Shown here in pieces: positions 29,139 to 37,826 of a DNA stretch of 44,383 nucleotides; within the stretch, counting starts at the first letter, position 1, and every line of letters begins with the position of its first letter. The notes beneath the pieces were generated by a model, which was given only the letters and a program-made list of their open reading frames with translations, was not told where the DNA came from and made no database searches. The DNA lies in NCBI GenBank assembly GCA_031263025.1, contig JAISGO010000032.1, positions 1-44,383 of the forward strand, in the 5' to 3' direction. Both the position numbers and the translations under genes were made by a program. Source of the DNA: Coriobacteriales bacterium. GTDB lineage: Bacteria > Actinomycetota > Coriobacteriia > Coriobacteriales > UBA8131.

Positions 29139-30863
29139 CTAACAACGCAGCTTAGCCAGTTGGTGGTGGATCTCGGCCAAGGTCATGGGAATGCTTGAGA
29201 AGTTAACCCCATGAATGCGGCTGAGCTCGGCGGCAATCTCTGACCAGTCAGTCAGACAGTAGAGGTTCTCGCGCAGATTAATGCAGTTTAAGGCGTCCAA
29301 GGCCTGGCAGATACGTTGGGCGGTATAGGCGTCCTTGAGATCCTTCTGGAGCAGGCTAAGCAACAGGATGACCACGAAGCTGACCAGGAAATGGGTGCGC
29401 ACATAGACTCCGGGGTCGAAGCCTGTCGGGACAGACCTTGGCAGGACGGGGAGGTTCTCAAAGAGCAGGGCCGCCCTTTGGTGGCGGCGAAAAGTGACCG
29501 CGACCTCCCGGGCCGGCATCTTGGTCTCGGTGGTGAGCAAGACTTGGTAACCACCGAGCTGCTCGATCCGGGCAAGCCCGGGGCGCTGCCCCTGGCTGGG
29601 CGGGTTTTGCCCTAACCAGGCCAGGCGGTTGCGTTCATGGAGCTGGCGGCGCAAATCACGCTGGTAGCGGCGGCGCAAAAGCGCCGCATGGTCGGGCGAA
29701 TAGACACAGACCTGCTTGACCGCGCAGATGGCTTGGTGGACGTCGCCCTGCGCGTCAACCTGGCAGAAGCGCCGACGCAGCTTACGGCTCTTGAAACGCT
29801 CGCCGGCCACACTGTCGCTCCAGGCGTCGTTTAAGATCCACTCGCGCAGCTCGCCCTGTGCGCCGCTGATGTCCTGGCTTAAGATGAAGCCGATCGCAGG
29901 ATCCGCGAAGATATGCAGGTCGCCAAGGCGCTTGATGCCGATGTCCTCGACTGAGACGATCCGCCCAAGCCCGGCCGCTTGCCTGCTCTTAAGTAAGTCA
30001 GCCCGGTGCCGGAGCGGATCGTCGACCAGGTAGTCAATGGCCATGAGGTCAAGGGGGATGCCCCGGGCATCGGTGAGCAGGGCACTGCGCACCAATCCGG
30101 GTAGGGCGCGAGTGGCAGGAGCCTGCTCAGGATGCCCTTTTGACGCCTGCTCCGCCTGCGGTAGGTGGCCGAAGTTTAAGCCCAGATAGGTATGCACCTT
30201 ATGGTAGAAGCCGAGCTTGAGCTCAGGCTGGTAGATCCGGGGCAGGCGCAGGCGCAGTTGGTTGAGCAGGTGACGACCTTGGCCGGCGATGCGCACAGTC
30301 GCGTCGAAGAGCTCAGCCGGGCGGAAATCGGCCCGCTCGAAAAGGCAACCGCGTCGCCCAGCATAGTCGAAGGGCCCAGTCGGACGCAGGCAGCGCAACA
30401 TCGTCAGCAGGCGAAAAACCGCATTGAGGTCATAGAGGACGTGCTGTTTTTGCTGGACACTACGCCAGAAGGACTCGATGCCGAGCTCCTCGTAGAGGTG
30501 GTAGGGAAAGAAATAGCCCAGGTTCTTGGCCACCACCGGCTTGGGCGCAGCCAGCCCCGACTCGCGCAGGTCCTCGACAAGTTGGTGTCCATTATGCTCG
30601 CCCTGGTTAAAACGCTCGACCATGGCCTGGCAGTGGGCCAAGGGGTCACGGTAACGCTCCGCCAACTGGTCAAGATAGCCGAAGGAGACGAAAGTCTTGG
30701 AGCGCGCTTTGCCGGATGCGTCACGGTAGCTGTAGACACAGCTCAAGAAGACCCGCCCGGTCTTGGGATTGACTGATTTCTTCAGGTACAGACGCCCCTC
30801 CCTCCTCTCAAAATTCTGTCGCGAAAAAATCCGAAATGCTACATGCTGTATGCTCCAGGCCAT
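29139..30863 (-). mobile_element. IS1634-family (IS4-like) transposase
   Basis: 574 residues. Typical family start (LYLKKSVNPKTGRVFLSCVYSYRD...KTFVSFGYLD), a DDE-type RNase H core (ALLTDARGIPLDLMAID; GRIVSVEDIG) and the late Glu region followed by VRTHFLVSFVVILLLSLLQK, which matches the conserved helix of IS1634 transposases. The reading frame is intact. I could not find convincing terminal inverted repeats or target duplications in the flanks (29058-29138, 30864-31042), so the element may have lost its ends. Confidence 0.88.
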
Positions 30864-30913
30864 TCAAAGCCGCATCATATCCCATGCTCATGGGCATTTT
30901 CTGGACTTACTTT

Positions 30914-30940
30914 ATTATACCGTGCACCCTACCCCATCAA
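30914..30940 (-). promoter_or_regulatory. Candidate promoter of the transposase
   Basis: On the minus strand TTGATG, 15 bp, TATAAT, about 50 bp upstream of the ORF. The spacer is short. Confidence 0.35.
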
Positions 30941-31042
30941 GGCTTGGCCGATACCAGGACCGAGGCTGCGCAGGCGCGCTGTTGGAAAGCCCTGATGCCG
31001 GCGCCAAGCACAGCAGGATCGCCAGGGACAGCGGTTGCCGCT

Positions 31043-32596
31043 TTAGCCCAGGATGCGCTTGAGGTCTTCAGCCGGCGTGGTAATGGGAGTAAGGGCGAAA
31101 TGCTCGACCAGGAAAGCTAAGATGTCCGGCGAGACGAAACCAGGCAGGCTGGGACCGAGCAAGATGTTTTTGATGTTCAAGCTGAGCAGGGTAAGTAAGA
31201 CCACCACCGCCTTCTGCTCGAACCAAGATAAGACCAAGGTCAGGGGAAGCTGGTTGACATCGCAATCGAAGGCCTGGGCCAAGGCCAGGGCGACTTGGAT
31301 GGCCGAGTAAGAGTCATTACACTGGCCCATGTCCATGATCCTGGGAAAATCGCCGATTTGCCCAAGCTCCAGGTCGTTGACCCGGAACTTACCACAGCCT
31401 AAGGTCAAAATGATGCTATCGGCCGGAGTCAGCTTGGCGAAGTCGGTGTAATAGTTGCGCCCGAGGCTGCCCCCGTCACAACCACCGACCAAGAAGAAAT
31501 GGCCGATCTTGCCGCCCTTGACCGCCTCGATGATACGCGGCGCCAGGGCCAAGACCGTACCTTGGGCGTAGCCACAGGTCATCTCAGTACCGCCGTTCAT
31601 ACCACGGCCGCTTCGGGGCTCCTGGTAGCCACCCAGCTCACGCGCCTTGGCGATGACGGCAGAGAAGTCCTTGTCCTTGCCGATGTGGACACAGCCCGGA
31701 TATTCCACCACCGAGGTGGTGAAGAGGCGATCGGCGTAGCTGGCCAGTGGCGGCACCAGACAGTTAGTGGTGAAGAGCAGGGCGCCGGGGATGCCGTCGA
31801 ACTCCCTCTGCTGGTTTTGCCAGGCGGTGCCGAAATGCCCTTTGAGCTGTGGATATTTCTTGAACTCCGGATAGGCCAAAGCCGGTAACATCTCACCGTG
31901 GGTGTAGACCGAGACACCGCTGTCGCGGGTCTGCTCCAAGAGCAGCTTGAGGTCGAGCAAATCATGGCCGCTGACCACGATGAAGGGGCCAGGTTCTACG
32001 GTGAGGGGCACCGGGGTCGGCTCCGGCATTCCGAAATGCTCGTTGTTCTCCTGGTCGAGCATCCCCATCACGGTCAGGTTGTGCTTGCCCACCTCAAGCG
32101 CCAAGTCTAGGAGGTCTTCCAGGGGCTGGTCAGGTTCGCCTAACAGATGTAGGGCGTGGATCACGAAAGCGTCTACCGTCGAGCTGATCCGACCAAGTTG
32201 CTGGGCGTGATAGGCGTAGGCGGCCAGGCCACGCAGCCCAAAAAGGACGAGGCTCTTGGCGCTGCGCAAGTTGGGGTCTGGCTCCAGCCAAATGCGGCGC
32301 ATGTCGAACATAGTGGCAGCGGAGAGCACCTGCACGCGCTCCGTTAGGTCGTCAATCGAGCTCCGGTTGAAATTGACATTGGTCATGGTGGCGAAAAGGC
32401 CCTCCCGGACCAGCGCGCTGACCTCAGCCGCTTGGTGTTTGCCATCCTCCGCGCTGGCAAAGGAGATGAGGGCGGCAGTCAGGCGATCCTGGGCTGCTGC
32501 CAACTCCTCGTCTTTGCCACAGACGCCAGCCAGCACGCAGCCGCCAGGGGCACTCTGCTCGCACTGGTCGCAGAACATATTTTGACTTTCGAACAT
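31043..32596 (-). CDS. hcp: Hybrid cluster protein (hydroxylamine / NO reductase)
   Basis: 517 residues. N-terminal Cys motif MFCDQCEQSAPGGCVLAGVCGK binds the first Fe-S cluster. Hybrid-cluster ligands are visible: His in SGHDLLDL, Glu in THGEMLPA, Cys in TNCLVPP, GCVHIGKD, TLGCGKFR and MGQCNDSYS, and Glu in WFEQKAV. The protein reduces hydroxylamine in vitro and handles nitric oxide/nitrosative stress in anaerobes. Start chosen at MFESQNMF because GGAG lies 8 nt upstream. No hcr reductase is adjacent. Two inverted repeats in the upstream region suggest regulation. Confidence 0.96.
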   Translation of the reverse strand: MFESQNMFCDQCEQSAPGGCVLAGVCGKDEELAAAQDRLTAALISFASAEDGKHQAAEVSALVREGLFATMTNVNFNRSSIDDLTERVQVLSAATMFDMRRIWLEPDPNLRSAKSLVLFGLRGLAAYAYHAQQLGRISSTVDAFVIHALHLLGEPDQPLEDLLDLALEVGKHNLTVMGMLDQENNEHFGMPEPTPVPLTVEPGPFIVVSGHDLLDLKLLLEQTRDSGVSVYTHGEMLPALAYPEFKKYPQLKGHFGTAWQNQQREFDGIPGALLFTTNCLVPPLASYADRLFTTSVVEYPGCVHIGKDKDFSAVIAKARELGGYQEPRSGRGMNGGTEMTCGYAQGTVLALAPRIIEAVKGGKIGHFFLVGGCDGGSLGRNYYTDFAKLTPADSIILTLGCGKFRVNDLELGQIGDFPRIMDMGQCNDSYSAIQVALALAQAFDCDVNQLPLTLVLSWFEQKAVVVLLTLLSLNIKNILLGPSLPGFVSPDILAFLVEHFALTPITTPAEDLKRILG

Positions 32597-32666
32597 ATCC
32601 GACTCCGTTCCGGTCGCGTATCGCTATCAGGAAGTGTAAAGCAAATCAAATCTGGGTACTGTTTGT

Positions 32667-32724
32667 TTTATAACATAATCAAATGATTTGCAACAATGCG
32701 CTTTGCTTACTATTTGTAAGCAAA
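32667..32724 (-). promoter_or_regulatory. hcp promoter and operator region
   Basis: On the minus strand TGTTGC (32695-32690), 17 bp, TATAAA (32672-32667). Overlapping the spacer is the inverted repeat CAAAT-G-ATTTG (32680-32690). Just upstream is the perfect inverted repeat TTTGCTTAC-TATTT-GTAAGCAAA (32702-32724). A related TTTGCTTTAC-like half-site lies in the leader. The regulator is not known. Confidence 0.5.
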
Positions 32725-32833
32725 CGACAAGGCCCTGTCGAAAACGCTTTTGGGTATGCCTAAAGAGGGTTTGCTCGATGAGCCCGGGCAGGCTAGCGGG
32801 GGCGGGGCAGCCCTCCCCTGCTTCGGCTAAGAT

Positions 32834-33394
32834 ATGGCTATGCAATCAGCGCAAGACAAAACAGGCCTACAGGCCATCCTCCATACCGACGGCGGCAGTC
32901 GGGGCAATCCGGGGCCTGCCGGCATCGGCTTTGTGCTCGAAGAGGCCAGACTCGAGAGACGCGAGCTGCCGGCTGGCACAGATGGCTTCAGCTGCGCCAC
33001 CGTCAAGGAGGAGCTCACCGCCACTGGGCGCGTCCTGGCCAGCGGTGGCGCTTACACCGGCGAGGGAACCAACAACCAAGCCGAGTACCAGGCCTTGATC
33101 TGGGGCATGCAAAACGCCCATGCCACAGGCGTCAAACAGCTCAAGGTGGTCGCCGACAGCGAGCTGATGGTCAAGCAGATGCAGGGGCTCTATAAGGTGA
33201 AGAACCCCGGCATCAAGATGCTCTTCGCACAGGCTGACGCACTGCGCAAGGATTTCGACGAGTGGTCGATCGAGCATACCTTGAGGGGCGGCAACAAAGC
33301 CGCTGACGCCCTGGTAAACCTTGCCTTAGACACGCGCTCAAGCTGCGGCGATTTCAAGGTCGCCTGGCAGTCTACAGGCCCGAGCCTCTTCTAG
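32834..33394 (+). CDS. rnhA: Ribonuclease HI-like protein
   Basis: 186 residues. The RNase H fold: first Asp in LHTDGGSRGNPGPAGIG, Glu in NNQAEYQALIWG, Asp in VVADSELMVKQMQG, and the last Asp in RGGNKAADALVNLALD. It lacks the basic handle of E. coli RNase HI and resembles the short Gram-positive/archaeal type. An insert (GTDGFSCATVKEELTATGRVLASGG) sits between the first two strands. A second ATG at 32840 is an alternative start and a TAAGAT just before it could make that transcript leaderless. It removes RNA from RNA-DNA hybrids. Confidence 0.88.
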   Translation: MAMQSAQDKTGLQAILHTDGGSRGNPGPAGIGFVLEEARLERRELPAGTDGFSCATVKEELTATGRVLASGGAYTGEGTNNQAEYQALIWGMQNAHATGVKQLKVVADSELMVKQMQGLYKVKNPGIKMLFAQADALRKDFDEWSIEHTLRGGNKAADALVNLALDTRSSCGDFKVAWQSTGPSLF

Positions 33395-33450
33395 GCAGCC
33401 GAGGCTAAGCAAAAGAATATCCCCCGATTGTGCAAGGACAGTCGCCTGCC

Positions 33451-34827
33451 TTAGGAACGCTCAGCCAGAGGCAGGTAGTGACGTGAGGAGTTAGTCGTCT
33501 TGTAGGCCGGGCGGATAATCCGGCGCCCGGAGACGATCTCCTCGAAGCGATGGGCGGCCCAGCCCGCCATCCGTGAGCAGGCGAAGAGCGGCGTGAAGAG
33601 GTCTTCAGGAATACCGAGCATGGTGTAGACGAAGCCAGAGTACATATCGACATTGGCGCAAATCGTCTTGCCTGGGCCCTTCACCTCGGCAAGCACCGCC
33701 GGGGAGAGACGCTCGATATTCTCGAGCAGGCGCAGCTCGGCCTCATGCGTGCTGCCAGCCGCTAGCTTCTCAGCGAAGCGCTTGCAGATCACCGCCCGCG
33801 GGTCGCTCTTGGTGTAGACGGCATGGCCCATACCGTAAATCAGACCGCTTGAACCCGGGATCTCCCTGCGCACGATCTTGGAGAGATAGGCAGAAAGCTC
33901 CTCGTCGTCATCCCAATCCGCGACCGCCTCCTTGATCGCCGCCTGCTGGCGACGCACTTGATGGTTGGCCCCACCGTGCTTGCGCCCCTTAAGCGAGCCC
34001 AAGGCACCAGCGTAGGCCGAATAGGGATCGGTGTCAGAAGAGGTCAGGACCCGAGTGGTGAAAGTCGAATTATTGCCACCGCCGTGCTCGGCGTGCAGGC
34101 AGAGCATCACCGCCAGCATCCGTGCTTCCTCAGGCGTGTAGCATCGGTCGGGTCGCAACATCGAGAGCACGGTCTCGGCGCTGGACTGTCCGGGGATGAA
34201 ACGGTGCATCAGCATCGACTCATGCTCGAAGGCGGCCCGCTTGGCATAATAGGCCAAGACCATGATCCGCGGCAGGCGCGAGAGCAGCGAGATCGCGGTC
34301 GAGATCTCGTGCTCATAGCTGCGGTCCTCGGCCTTGGCGTCGCTCGCATAGAGCATCAGCACGCTACGGGCCAGGGCGTTCATGATGTCCGGCGAAGCTG
34401 GCTGCATGATATAGGAAGCAGTGAAGCCGTCCGGCAGCTCACGCTGGGCGTCAAGTGCCGCCACGAAACCGTCAAGCTGGGCTGGGGTGGGCAGTTCCCC
34501 CATCAAGAGCAGGTAGATGATCTCCTCGAAGATGTAATGGCTGTCGCTACCCTCCGCACAGGCACCGTCGATCAGGTCATTCACGTCATAACCGCGGTAG
34601 ATCAGACGCCCGGCGGCTGGTTCTTTCTGTCCGGCGACCATCTTATAACCATAGACCTCGGAGATATTGGTGATGCCAGCGATCACACCGGTGCCGTCGG
34701 CGTTGCGCAGGCCACGTTTGACGTCGTATTTTTCATAGAAAGCAGGGTCGATACGGTTGATCGATTCGATCTCGTCATAGAGCGCGATGCGCGGCACATC
34801 TGCGCTATTGTTGTTGGCGTTAGTCAT
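33451..34827 (-). CDS. gltA: Citrate synthase
   Basis: 458 residues from the ATG at 34827, which has GGAG 9 nt upstream; a start 15 nt earlier (MEHPP) is possible. Motifs: LIYRGYDVNDLI, HAEHGGGNNSTFTTRVLTSSDTDPYSAYAGALGSLKG-like His/active-site region (split here: HAEHGGGNNS and RKHGGANHQV), GMGHAVYTKSDPRA, and a C-terminal Asp in NVDMYSGFVYTMLGIP. Condenses acetyl-CoA and oxaloacetate. It stands alone; in anaerobes it usually feeds an incomplete TCA branch towards glutamate. Confidence 0.96.
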   Translation of the reverse strand: MTNANNNSADVPRIALYDEIESINRIDPAFYEKYDVKRGLRNADGTGVIAGITNISEVYGYKMVAGQKEPAAGRLIYRGYDVNDLIDGACAEGSDSHYIFEEIIYLLLMGELPTPAQLDGFVAALDAQRELPDGFTASYIMQPASPDIMNALARSVLMLYASDAKAEDRSYEHEISTAISLLSRLPRIMVLAYYAKRAAFEHESMLMHRFIPGQSSAETVLSMLRPDRCYTPEEARMLAVMLCLHAEHGGGNNSTFTTRVLTSSDTDPYSAYAGALGSLKGRKHGGANHQVRRQQAAIKEAVADWDDDEELSAYLSKIVRREIPGSSGLIYGMGHAVYTKSDPRAVICKRFAEKLAAGSTHEAELRLLENIERLSPAVLAEVKGPGKTICANVDMYSGFVYTMLGIPEDLFTPLFACSRMAGWAAHRFEEIVSGRRIIRPAYKTTNSSRHYLPLAERS

Positions 34828-34906
34828 GGGAGGGTGCTCCATCAGTCCTAGGTTCGTCTCCCTATTTTAGCCCAATGCCACACCCTCACGCAGGCCAAAG
34901 GCATTA

Positions 34907-36691
34907 TCAAAGCAAACGGCCGCTGGCGTAATAGTGCTTTTTATAGTAGCTACTGTTGATAGACTGCAGCTTGACTGGGCTGCCGGCGTTGACCATCTTA
35001 CCGCCGCCGACGTAGATGCCAACATGACTGACCGGACGTCCCCCTAAGGTCGCATAAGTACCCGTGAAGAAGACCAGATCGCCCTTAGCCAGCTTAGATT
35101 TCTTGATGGGGGCGCAGGAATCATAGAAGCCCTGCGCGGTCAGGCGTGTCACTTGTTTGAGACCGCTTTGGCGCAGGCAGTAATAGACGAAACCCGAACA
35201 GTCAAAGCTATTCGGGCCCTCGGCCCCGAAGACATATTTCTTACCCAGCTTGGATTTAGCGACTTTCCATAGCTTCTTGTAGTCAGACGCGCTCATAGCC
35301 GAGGCGGTGGTGAAGTTGGTGTGGCTGAACTTCCACTTGCCGACCTTGGCGCCTTTCGTGCTGCTGATCTCATAATAACCGGAGCCCACATAGCGGCAAT
35401 TAAAAGGAGCGGTGCTGGCGCCGCTGTGCAGGTCATAAAGGGTGACCTGGGTGCCGGAGGCAGATAACTTGACGAACCACTTATGTCCGCTTACCACCTG
35501 ACTGGTCGCGCCGCTGCTGCTGATCTTGTAGGTGCCTTGCGCCAGGCGGGTAGTGGTATCGACCGCCTGAAGGCTGAAACGCTCAAAAGCGCTAGTAGAG
35601 GGAGTGCACAGGGTGAGGGCAGCGCCGCTCGCAGCACTCTTAGCGCGCAGCGCCATACCGGAGATATAGGAGTATAGGCTATAGCTACCATCAGTATTCA
35701 GGTGCACTGCGAAGCGCCGCGAACGAGCATGGCTGGCGCTGTACTGGATGAGACTGGCACCACTAGTGAGGCGGTTATCCAAGGACTTGAGGGGCTTGCC
35801 AGAGCTGACGGAGCGGAGATAGTAATAGCCCCCGCCGGCGCTACTAAACTTGAAATACTGGCTGAGGTCGTTTTGGGCTGGGGCAAGGCTGACCGCGCTG
35901 TTGTTCGCCAGAGCAGCTTGGGCGACGCCGCCGATCACGTTGTAATTGGTCAGAGCCAGGGCCAAGGCGGGATTTTGGGCAAAACGGATCTGGTAGGTCG
36001 TGGAGGTGAGTGTCTTGGCCTGGGTGCTGTCAAGGTTGGACTTGGCGGTCAGACAAGCGATGTAGGGAATCAGGTAGAAAGCCCCGGCCTTGGCGCTGCT
36101 GTCGCGCCCGAGCACGAGCTTGGCGCCGCTCGCAGAGGCACCGCCCTTGACCTGCATGGTCATACTAGACTTAAGGCGGGTGACCAACTTGACCGCACCA
36201 GGATAGGCAGGCACAGCCTTGACTTTCCACTGCTGCGAATGATAGCTCCGGTGGTAGCTTTGCTGCACGATCGCTGTGCCACTCTTGGTCTTGCTCTTGG
36301 CGACGCGCAGGGCCTTATGGCTGTGGACGTTTTTCAAGTAATAATAGCTGCCGGTCTTGTAGATCTGGAAGCGCTCGGCGGTGGCCATGCTGTTAGAATG
36401 CAGAGCAAGCTGGCGGCTGTCCTTTTTACTGGCACCCGGGACGGCCACGACCTTACTGCTTGAAGTAGCCGGGCGCAGGAAATAGATTTGGCCGTTTTTT
36501 GGGGTGGTGGGGTACTTGGGCGTTTGCAGGTCAGCGGCGACGCCGGCAGCCCAGGCGGTCTGGGGAACGAAGAAGTCAAAATGTCTAGTGCTACCCTCTC
36601 TCCCGCTGACTGATGGTAGTAAGGCACAACCAAGCAGCGCAAGGCTCAGGACAAGCAGTAGGCTCAGGGCTTTCCGCGCCAGATATGACAT
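34907..36691 (-). CDS. Secreted NlpC/P60 endopeptidase with ricin-like repeats
   Basis: 594 residues. A signal peptide (KALSLLLVLSLALLGCALLPS) is followed by about 400 residues of ricin-type beta-trefoil-like repeats (YYYLKNVHSHKALRVAKSK; YYYLRSVSSGKPLKSLDN; YSLYSYISGMALRAKS), likely glycan-binding. The C-terminal NlpC/P60 domain has the catalytic Cys in NSFDCSGFVYYC and His in VSHVGIYVGGGKMVNAG. It should cut stem peptides in the wall while bound through the repeats. No wall-anchoring motif is seen. Single gene, opposite end of the window from the other NlpC/P60 protein. Confidence 0.92.
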   Translation of the reverse strand: MSYLARKALSLLLVLSLALLGCALLPSVSGREGSTRHFDFFVPQTAWAAGVAADLQTPKYPTTPKNGQIYFLRPATSSSKVVAVPGASKKDSRQLALHSNSMATAERFQIYKTGSYYYLKNVHSHKALRVAKSKTKSGTAIVQQSYHRSYHSQQWKVKAVPAYPGAVKLVTRLKSSMTMQVKGGASASGAKLVLGRDSSAKAGAFYLIPYIACLTAKSNLDSTQAKTLTSTTYQIRFAQNPALALALTNYNVIGGVAQAALANNSAVSLAPAQNDLSQYFKFSSAGGGYYYLRSVSSGKPLKSLDNRLTSGASLIQYSASHARSRRFAVHLNTDGSYSLYSYISGMALRAKSAASGAALTLCTPSTSAFERFSLQAVDTTTRLAQGTYKISSSGATSQVVSGHKWFVKLSASGTQVTLYDLHSGASTAPFNCRYVGSGYYEISSTKGAKVGKWKFSHTNFTTASAMSASDYKKLWKVAKSKLGKKYVFGAEGPNSFDCSGFVYYCLRQSGLKQVTRLTAQGFYDSCAPIKKSKLAKGDLVFFTGTYATLGGRPVSHVGIYVGGGKMVNAGSPVKLQSINSSYYKKHYYASGRLL

Positions 36692-36834
36692 ATTCGTATT
36701 GTAGCACCGCAGGGACTGCAGGCTCTTAAGAAACTGCAGCGCTTGCTCTAAATAGACAACAAAATGAGTGCGGAGTCGAAGCGTACAAGCCAGGGGCGCC
36801 TGCGCGAGTATGACATCAGATACGATGCTCGCGA

Positions 36835-36933
36835 GAGGCGGGGCTCACCTGCTCAAACAGTCCTCGCCACAGATGCCTTAACCCTCCCGGTAGTCAACAT
36901 GCGGCTGCGGAACTCGCATTCGAGCCCCGCCTC
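36835..36933. other. Long-range inverted repeat, possible structured RNA
   Basis: GAGGCGGGGCTC (36835-36846) pairs perfectly with GAGCCCCGCCTC (36922-36933) across a 75-nt loop in the 587-bp gap between the NlpC/P60 gene and tRNA-Lys. A terminator-like hairpin follows 47 bp later. No credible ORF overlaps. It may be an RNA gene on the plus strand, or an untranslated leader on the minus strand. No known RNA family recognised. Confidence 0.35.
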
Positions 36934-36979
36934 TTATGAGTTTGTCTCCGCAACAAAGTTGCTTCGCATCTCAGAGCTA

Positions 36980-37002
36980 AAAATGTGCCACAGGCACATT
37001 TT
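36980..37002. terminator. Bidirectional terminator-like hairpin
   Basis: AAAATGTGCC and GGCACATTTT, perfect 10-bp arms with a 3-nt loop. The arms give a T-tract on either strand. It could end a plus-strand transcript covering 36.75-37.0 kb, or transcription from tRNA-Lys on the minus strand. Confidence 0.6.
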
Positions 37003-37046
37003 CTTCACGCTCTTCGCCCACTTTGGCTTCGAACCATTCAAAGGAT

Positions 37047-37070
37047 ATTTCTTTTATATTTGAGCGCAGT
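37047..37070. repeat. Direct repeat of the tRNA-Lys element arm
   Basis: ATTTCTTTTATATTTGAGCG followed by CAGT is repeated at 37174-37197 (TAGT there), 127 bp away. Between them, CAGACACGAAGTTTACT and GTAAACGAG resemble the element core, so a decayed tandem copy may lie here. The remaining sequence of the gap shows nothing else clear. Confidence 0.5.
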
Positions 37071-37173
37071 AGATTTTTCGATATTTTGCCCAGATTTTCG
37101 TCTGGCCAGACACGAAGTTTACTAAGGTAAACGAGTAGCCAGATTAAAGGGATCATCACATTGTGTAAGGGGC

Positions 37174-37278
37174 ATTTCTTTTATATTTGAGCGTAGTTGG
37201 GCTGAGTGACAGACCGAAGTTACCTGATGTGTAATGAGGGCTGGCGCGAAGCCCAAATGCGCCAAATAGAAAAGAAAT
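37174..37278 (-). repeat. Structured tRNA-trailing element, copy B (after tRNA-Lys)
   Basis: Begins right after the tRNA CCA on the minus strand. Outer arms pair 37259-37278 with 37174-37193 (16 of 20 positions), then TTGGGCT/AGCCCAA (37197-37203 / 37250-37256). The core CAGCCCTCATTAC (37243-37231), 5 nt, and AGGTAACTTCGGTCTG (37225-37210) is identical to copy A, while the stem arms and the central 5 nt differ. Confidence 0.7.
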
Positions 37279-37354
37279 TGGTGCGCCGTCGGGGGTTCGA
37301 ACCCCGGACCTTAGGATTAAAAGTCCTCTGCTCTGCCAGCTGAGCTAACGGCGC
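37279..37354 (-). tRNA. tRNA-Lys (anticodon TTT)
   Basis: 76 nt including encoded CCA. Acceptor GCGCCGT pairs with ACGGCGC, discriminator A. D-stem GCTC/GAGC; anticodon loop CTTTTAA with anticodon TTT; T-arm CGGGG TTCGAAC CCCCG. The first pair of the anticodon stem is a G-A mismatch. Confidence 0.97.
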
Positions 37355-37366
37355 AATCCGCTTCTG

Positions 37367-37372
37367 ATTATA
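37367..37372 (-). promoter_or_regulatory. Candidate -10 box of tRNA-Lys
   Basis: TATAAT on the minus strand, 12 bp before the tRNA 5' end. No good -35 box at the usual distance. Confidence 0.45.
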
Positions 37373-37487
37373 GCAGGTCTGACTAGCTAGGCGCGCCCCT
37401 ACTCCCCCATCACCGCTGCGTCAATACGGTCGGCGGAGCAAGCAGCTTAGCGCGCAGCTCCTGTCTCTGTGCCCACTCGATTGAGGG

Positions 37488-37826
37488 CTAGGGCTGCACG
37501 AACTGACCGCCACTAAAGTAGCCGGAGAGGCGGTGTCCATCGGGGAAGATGTAGGTGCCATAGCCGTCGAAACGCATGTCCTTGAGGGCACCGACATAGC
37601 TGCTGCCGTCGCTGAAGCGGACGGTGACGGGACCGCTGAAATGGCCGTCCTCCACCATGCCGGAAAAGACCTCACCGTTACCGTCATCATAGGTGGCAGG
37701 AAGCGCGAGAGGGATGATCCCCGTGGCAAAACCGGCCAGGGCGAGAGTTAGGAGCAGGGCGAGGATGCGCAGCACCCAGTTCAGACGGCGTCGACGACGC
37801 AGGGAAGGACTCATCGGAGCACTCAT
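37488..37826 (-). CDS. Membrane-anchored MORN-repeat protein
   Basis: 112 residues. A basic N-terminus and one membrane helix (WVLRILALLLTLALAGFATGI) precede about two to three MORN-like repeats (FSGMVEDGHFSGPVTVRFSDG; YVGALKDMRFDGYGTYIFPDG), which often bind membranes or carbohydrates. The ATG overlaps the stop of the acyltransferase (ATGA), so it is coupled to it and may help modify or localise the surface polymer. The exact function is unknown. Confidence 0.75.
   Translation of the reverse strand: MSAPMSPSLRRRRRLNWVLRILALLLTLALAGFATGIIPLALPATYDDGNGEVFSGMVEDGHFSGPVTVRFSDGSSYVGALKDMRFDGYGTYIFPDGHRLSGYFSGGQFVQP

Noticed and set aside
29058-31042. Terminal inverted repeats of the IS1634-like element
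   Set aside because: GCGCCGGC...AGG occurs on both sides, but the match is short and not at matching distances from the transposase, so it may be chance in G+C-rich DNA.
36764-37063. 99-residue plus-strand ORF in the gap before tRNA-Lys
   Set aside because: Composition is unlike coding sequence here, it crosses the terminator-like hairpin, and no ribosome site precedes it.
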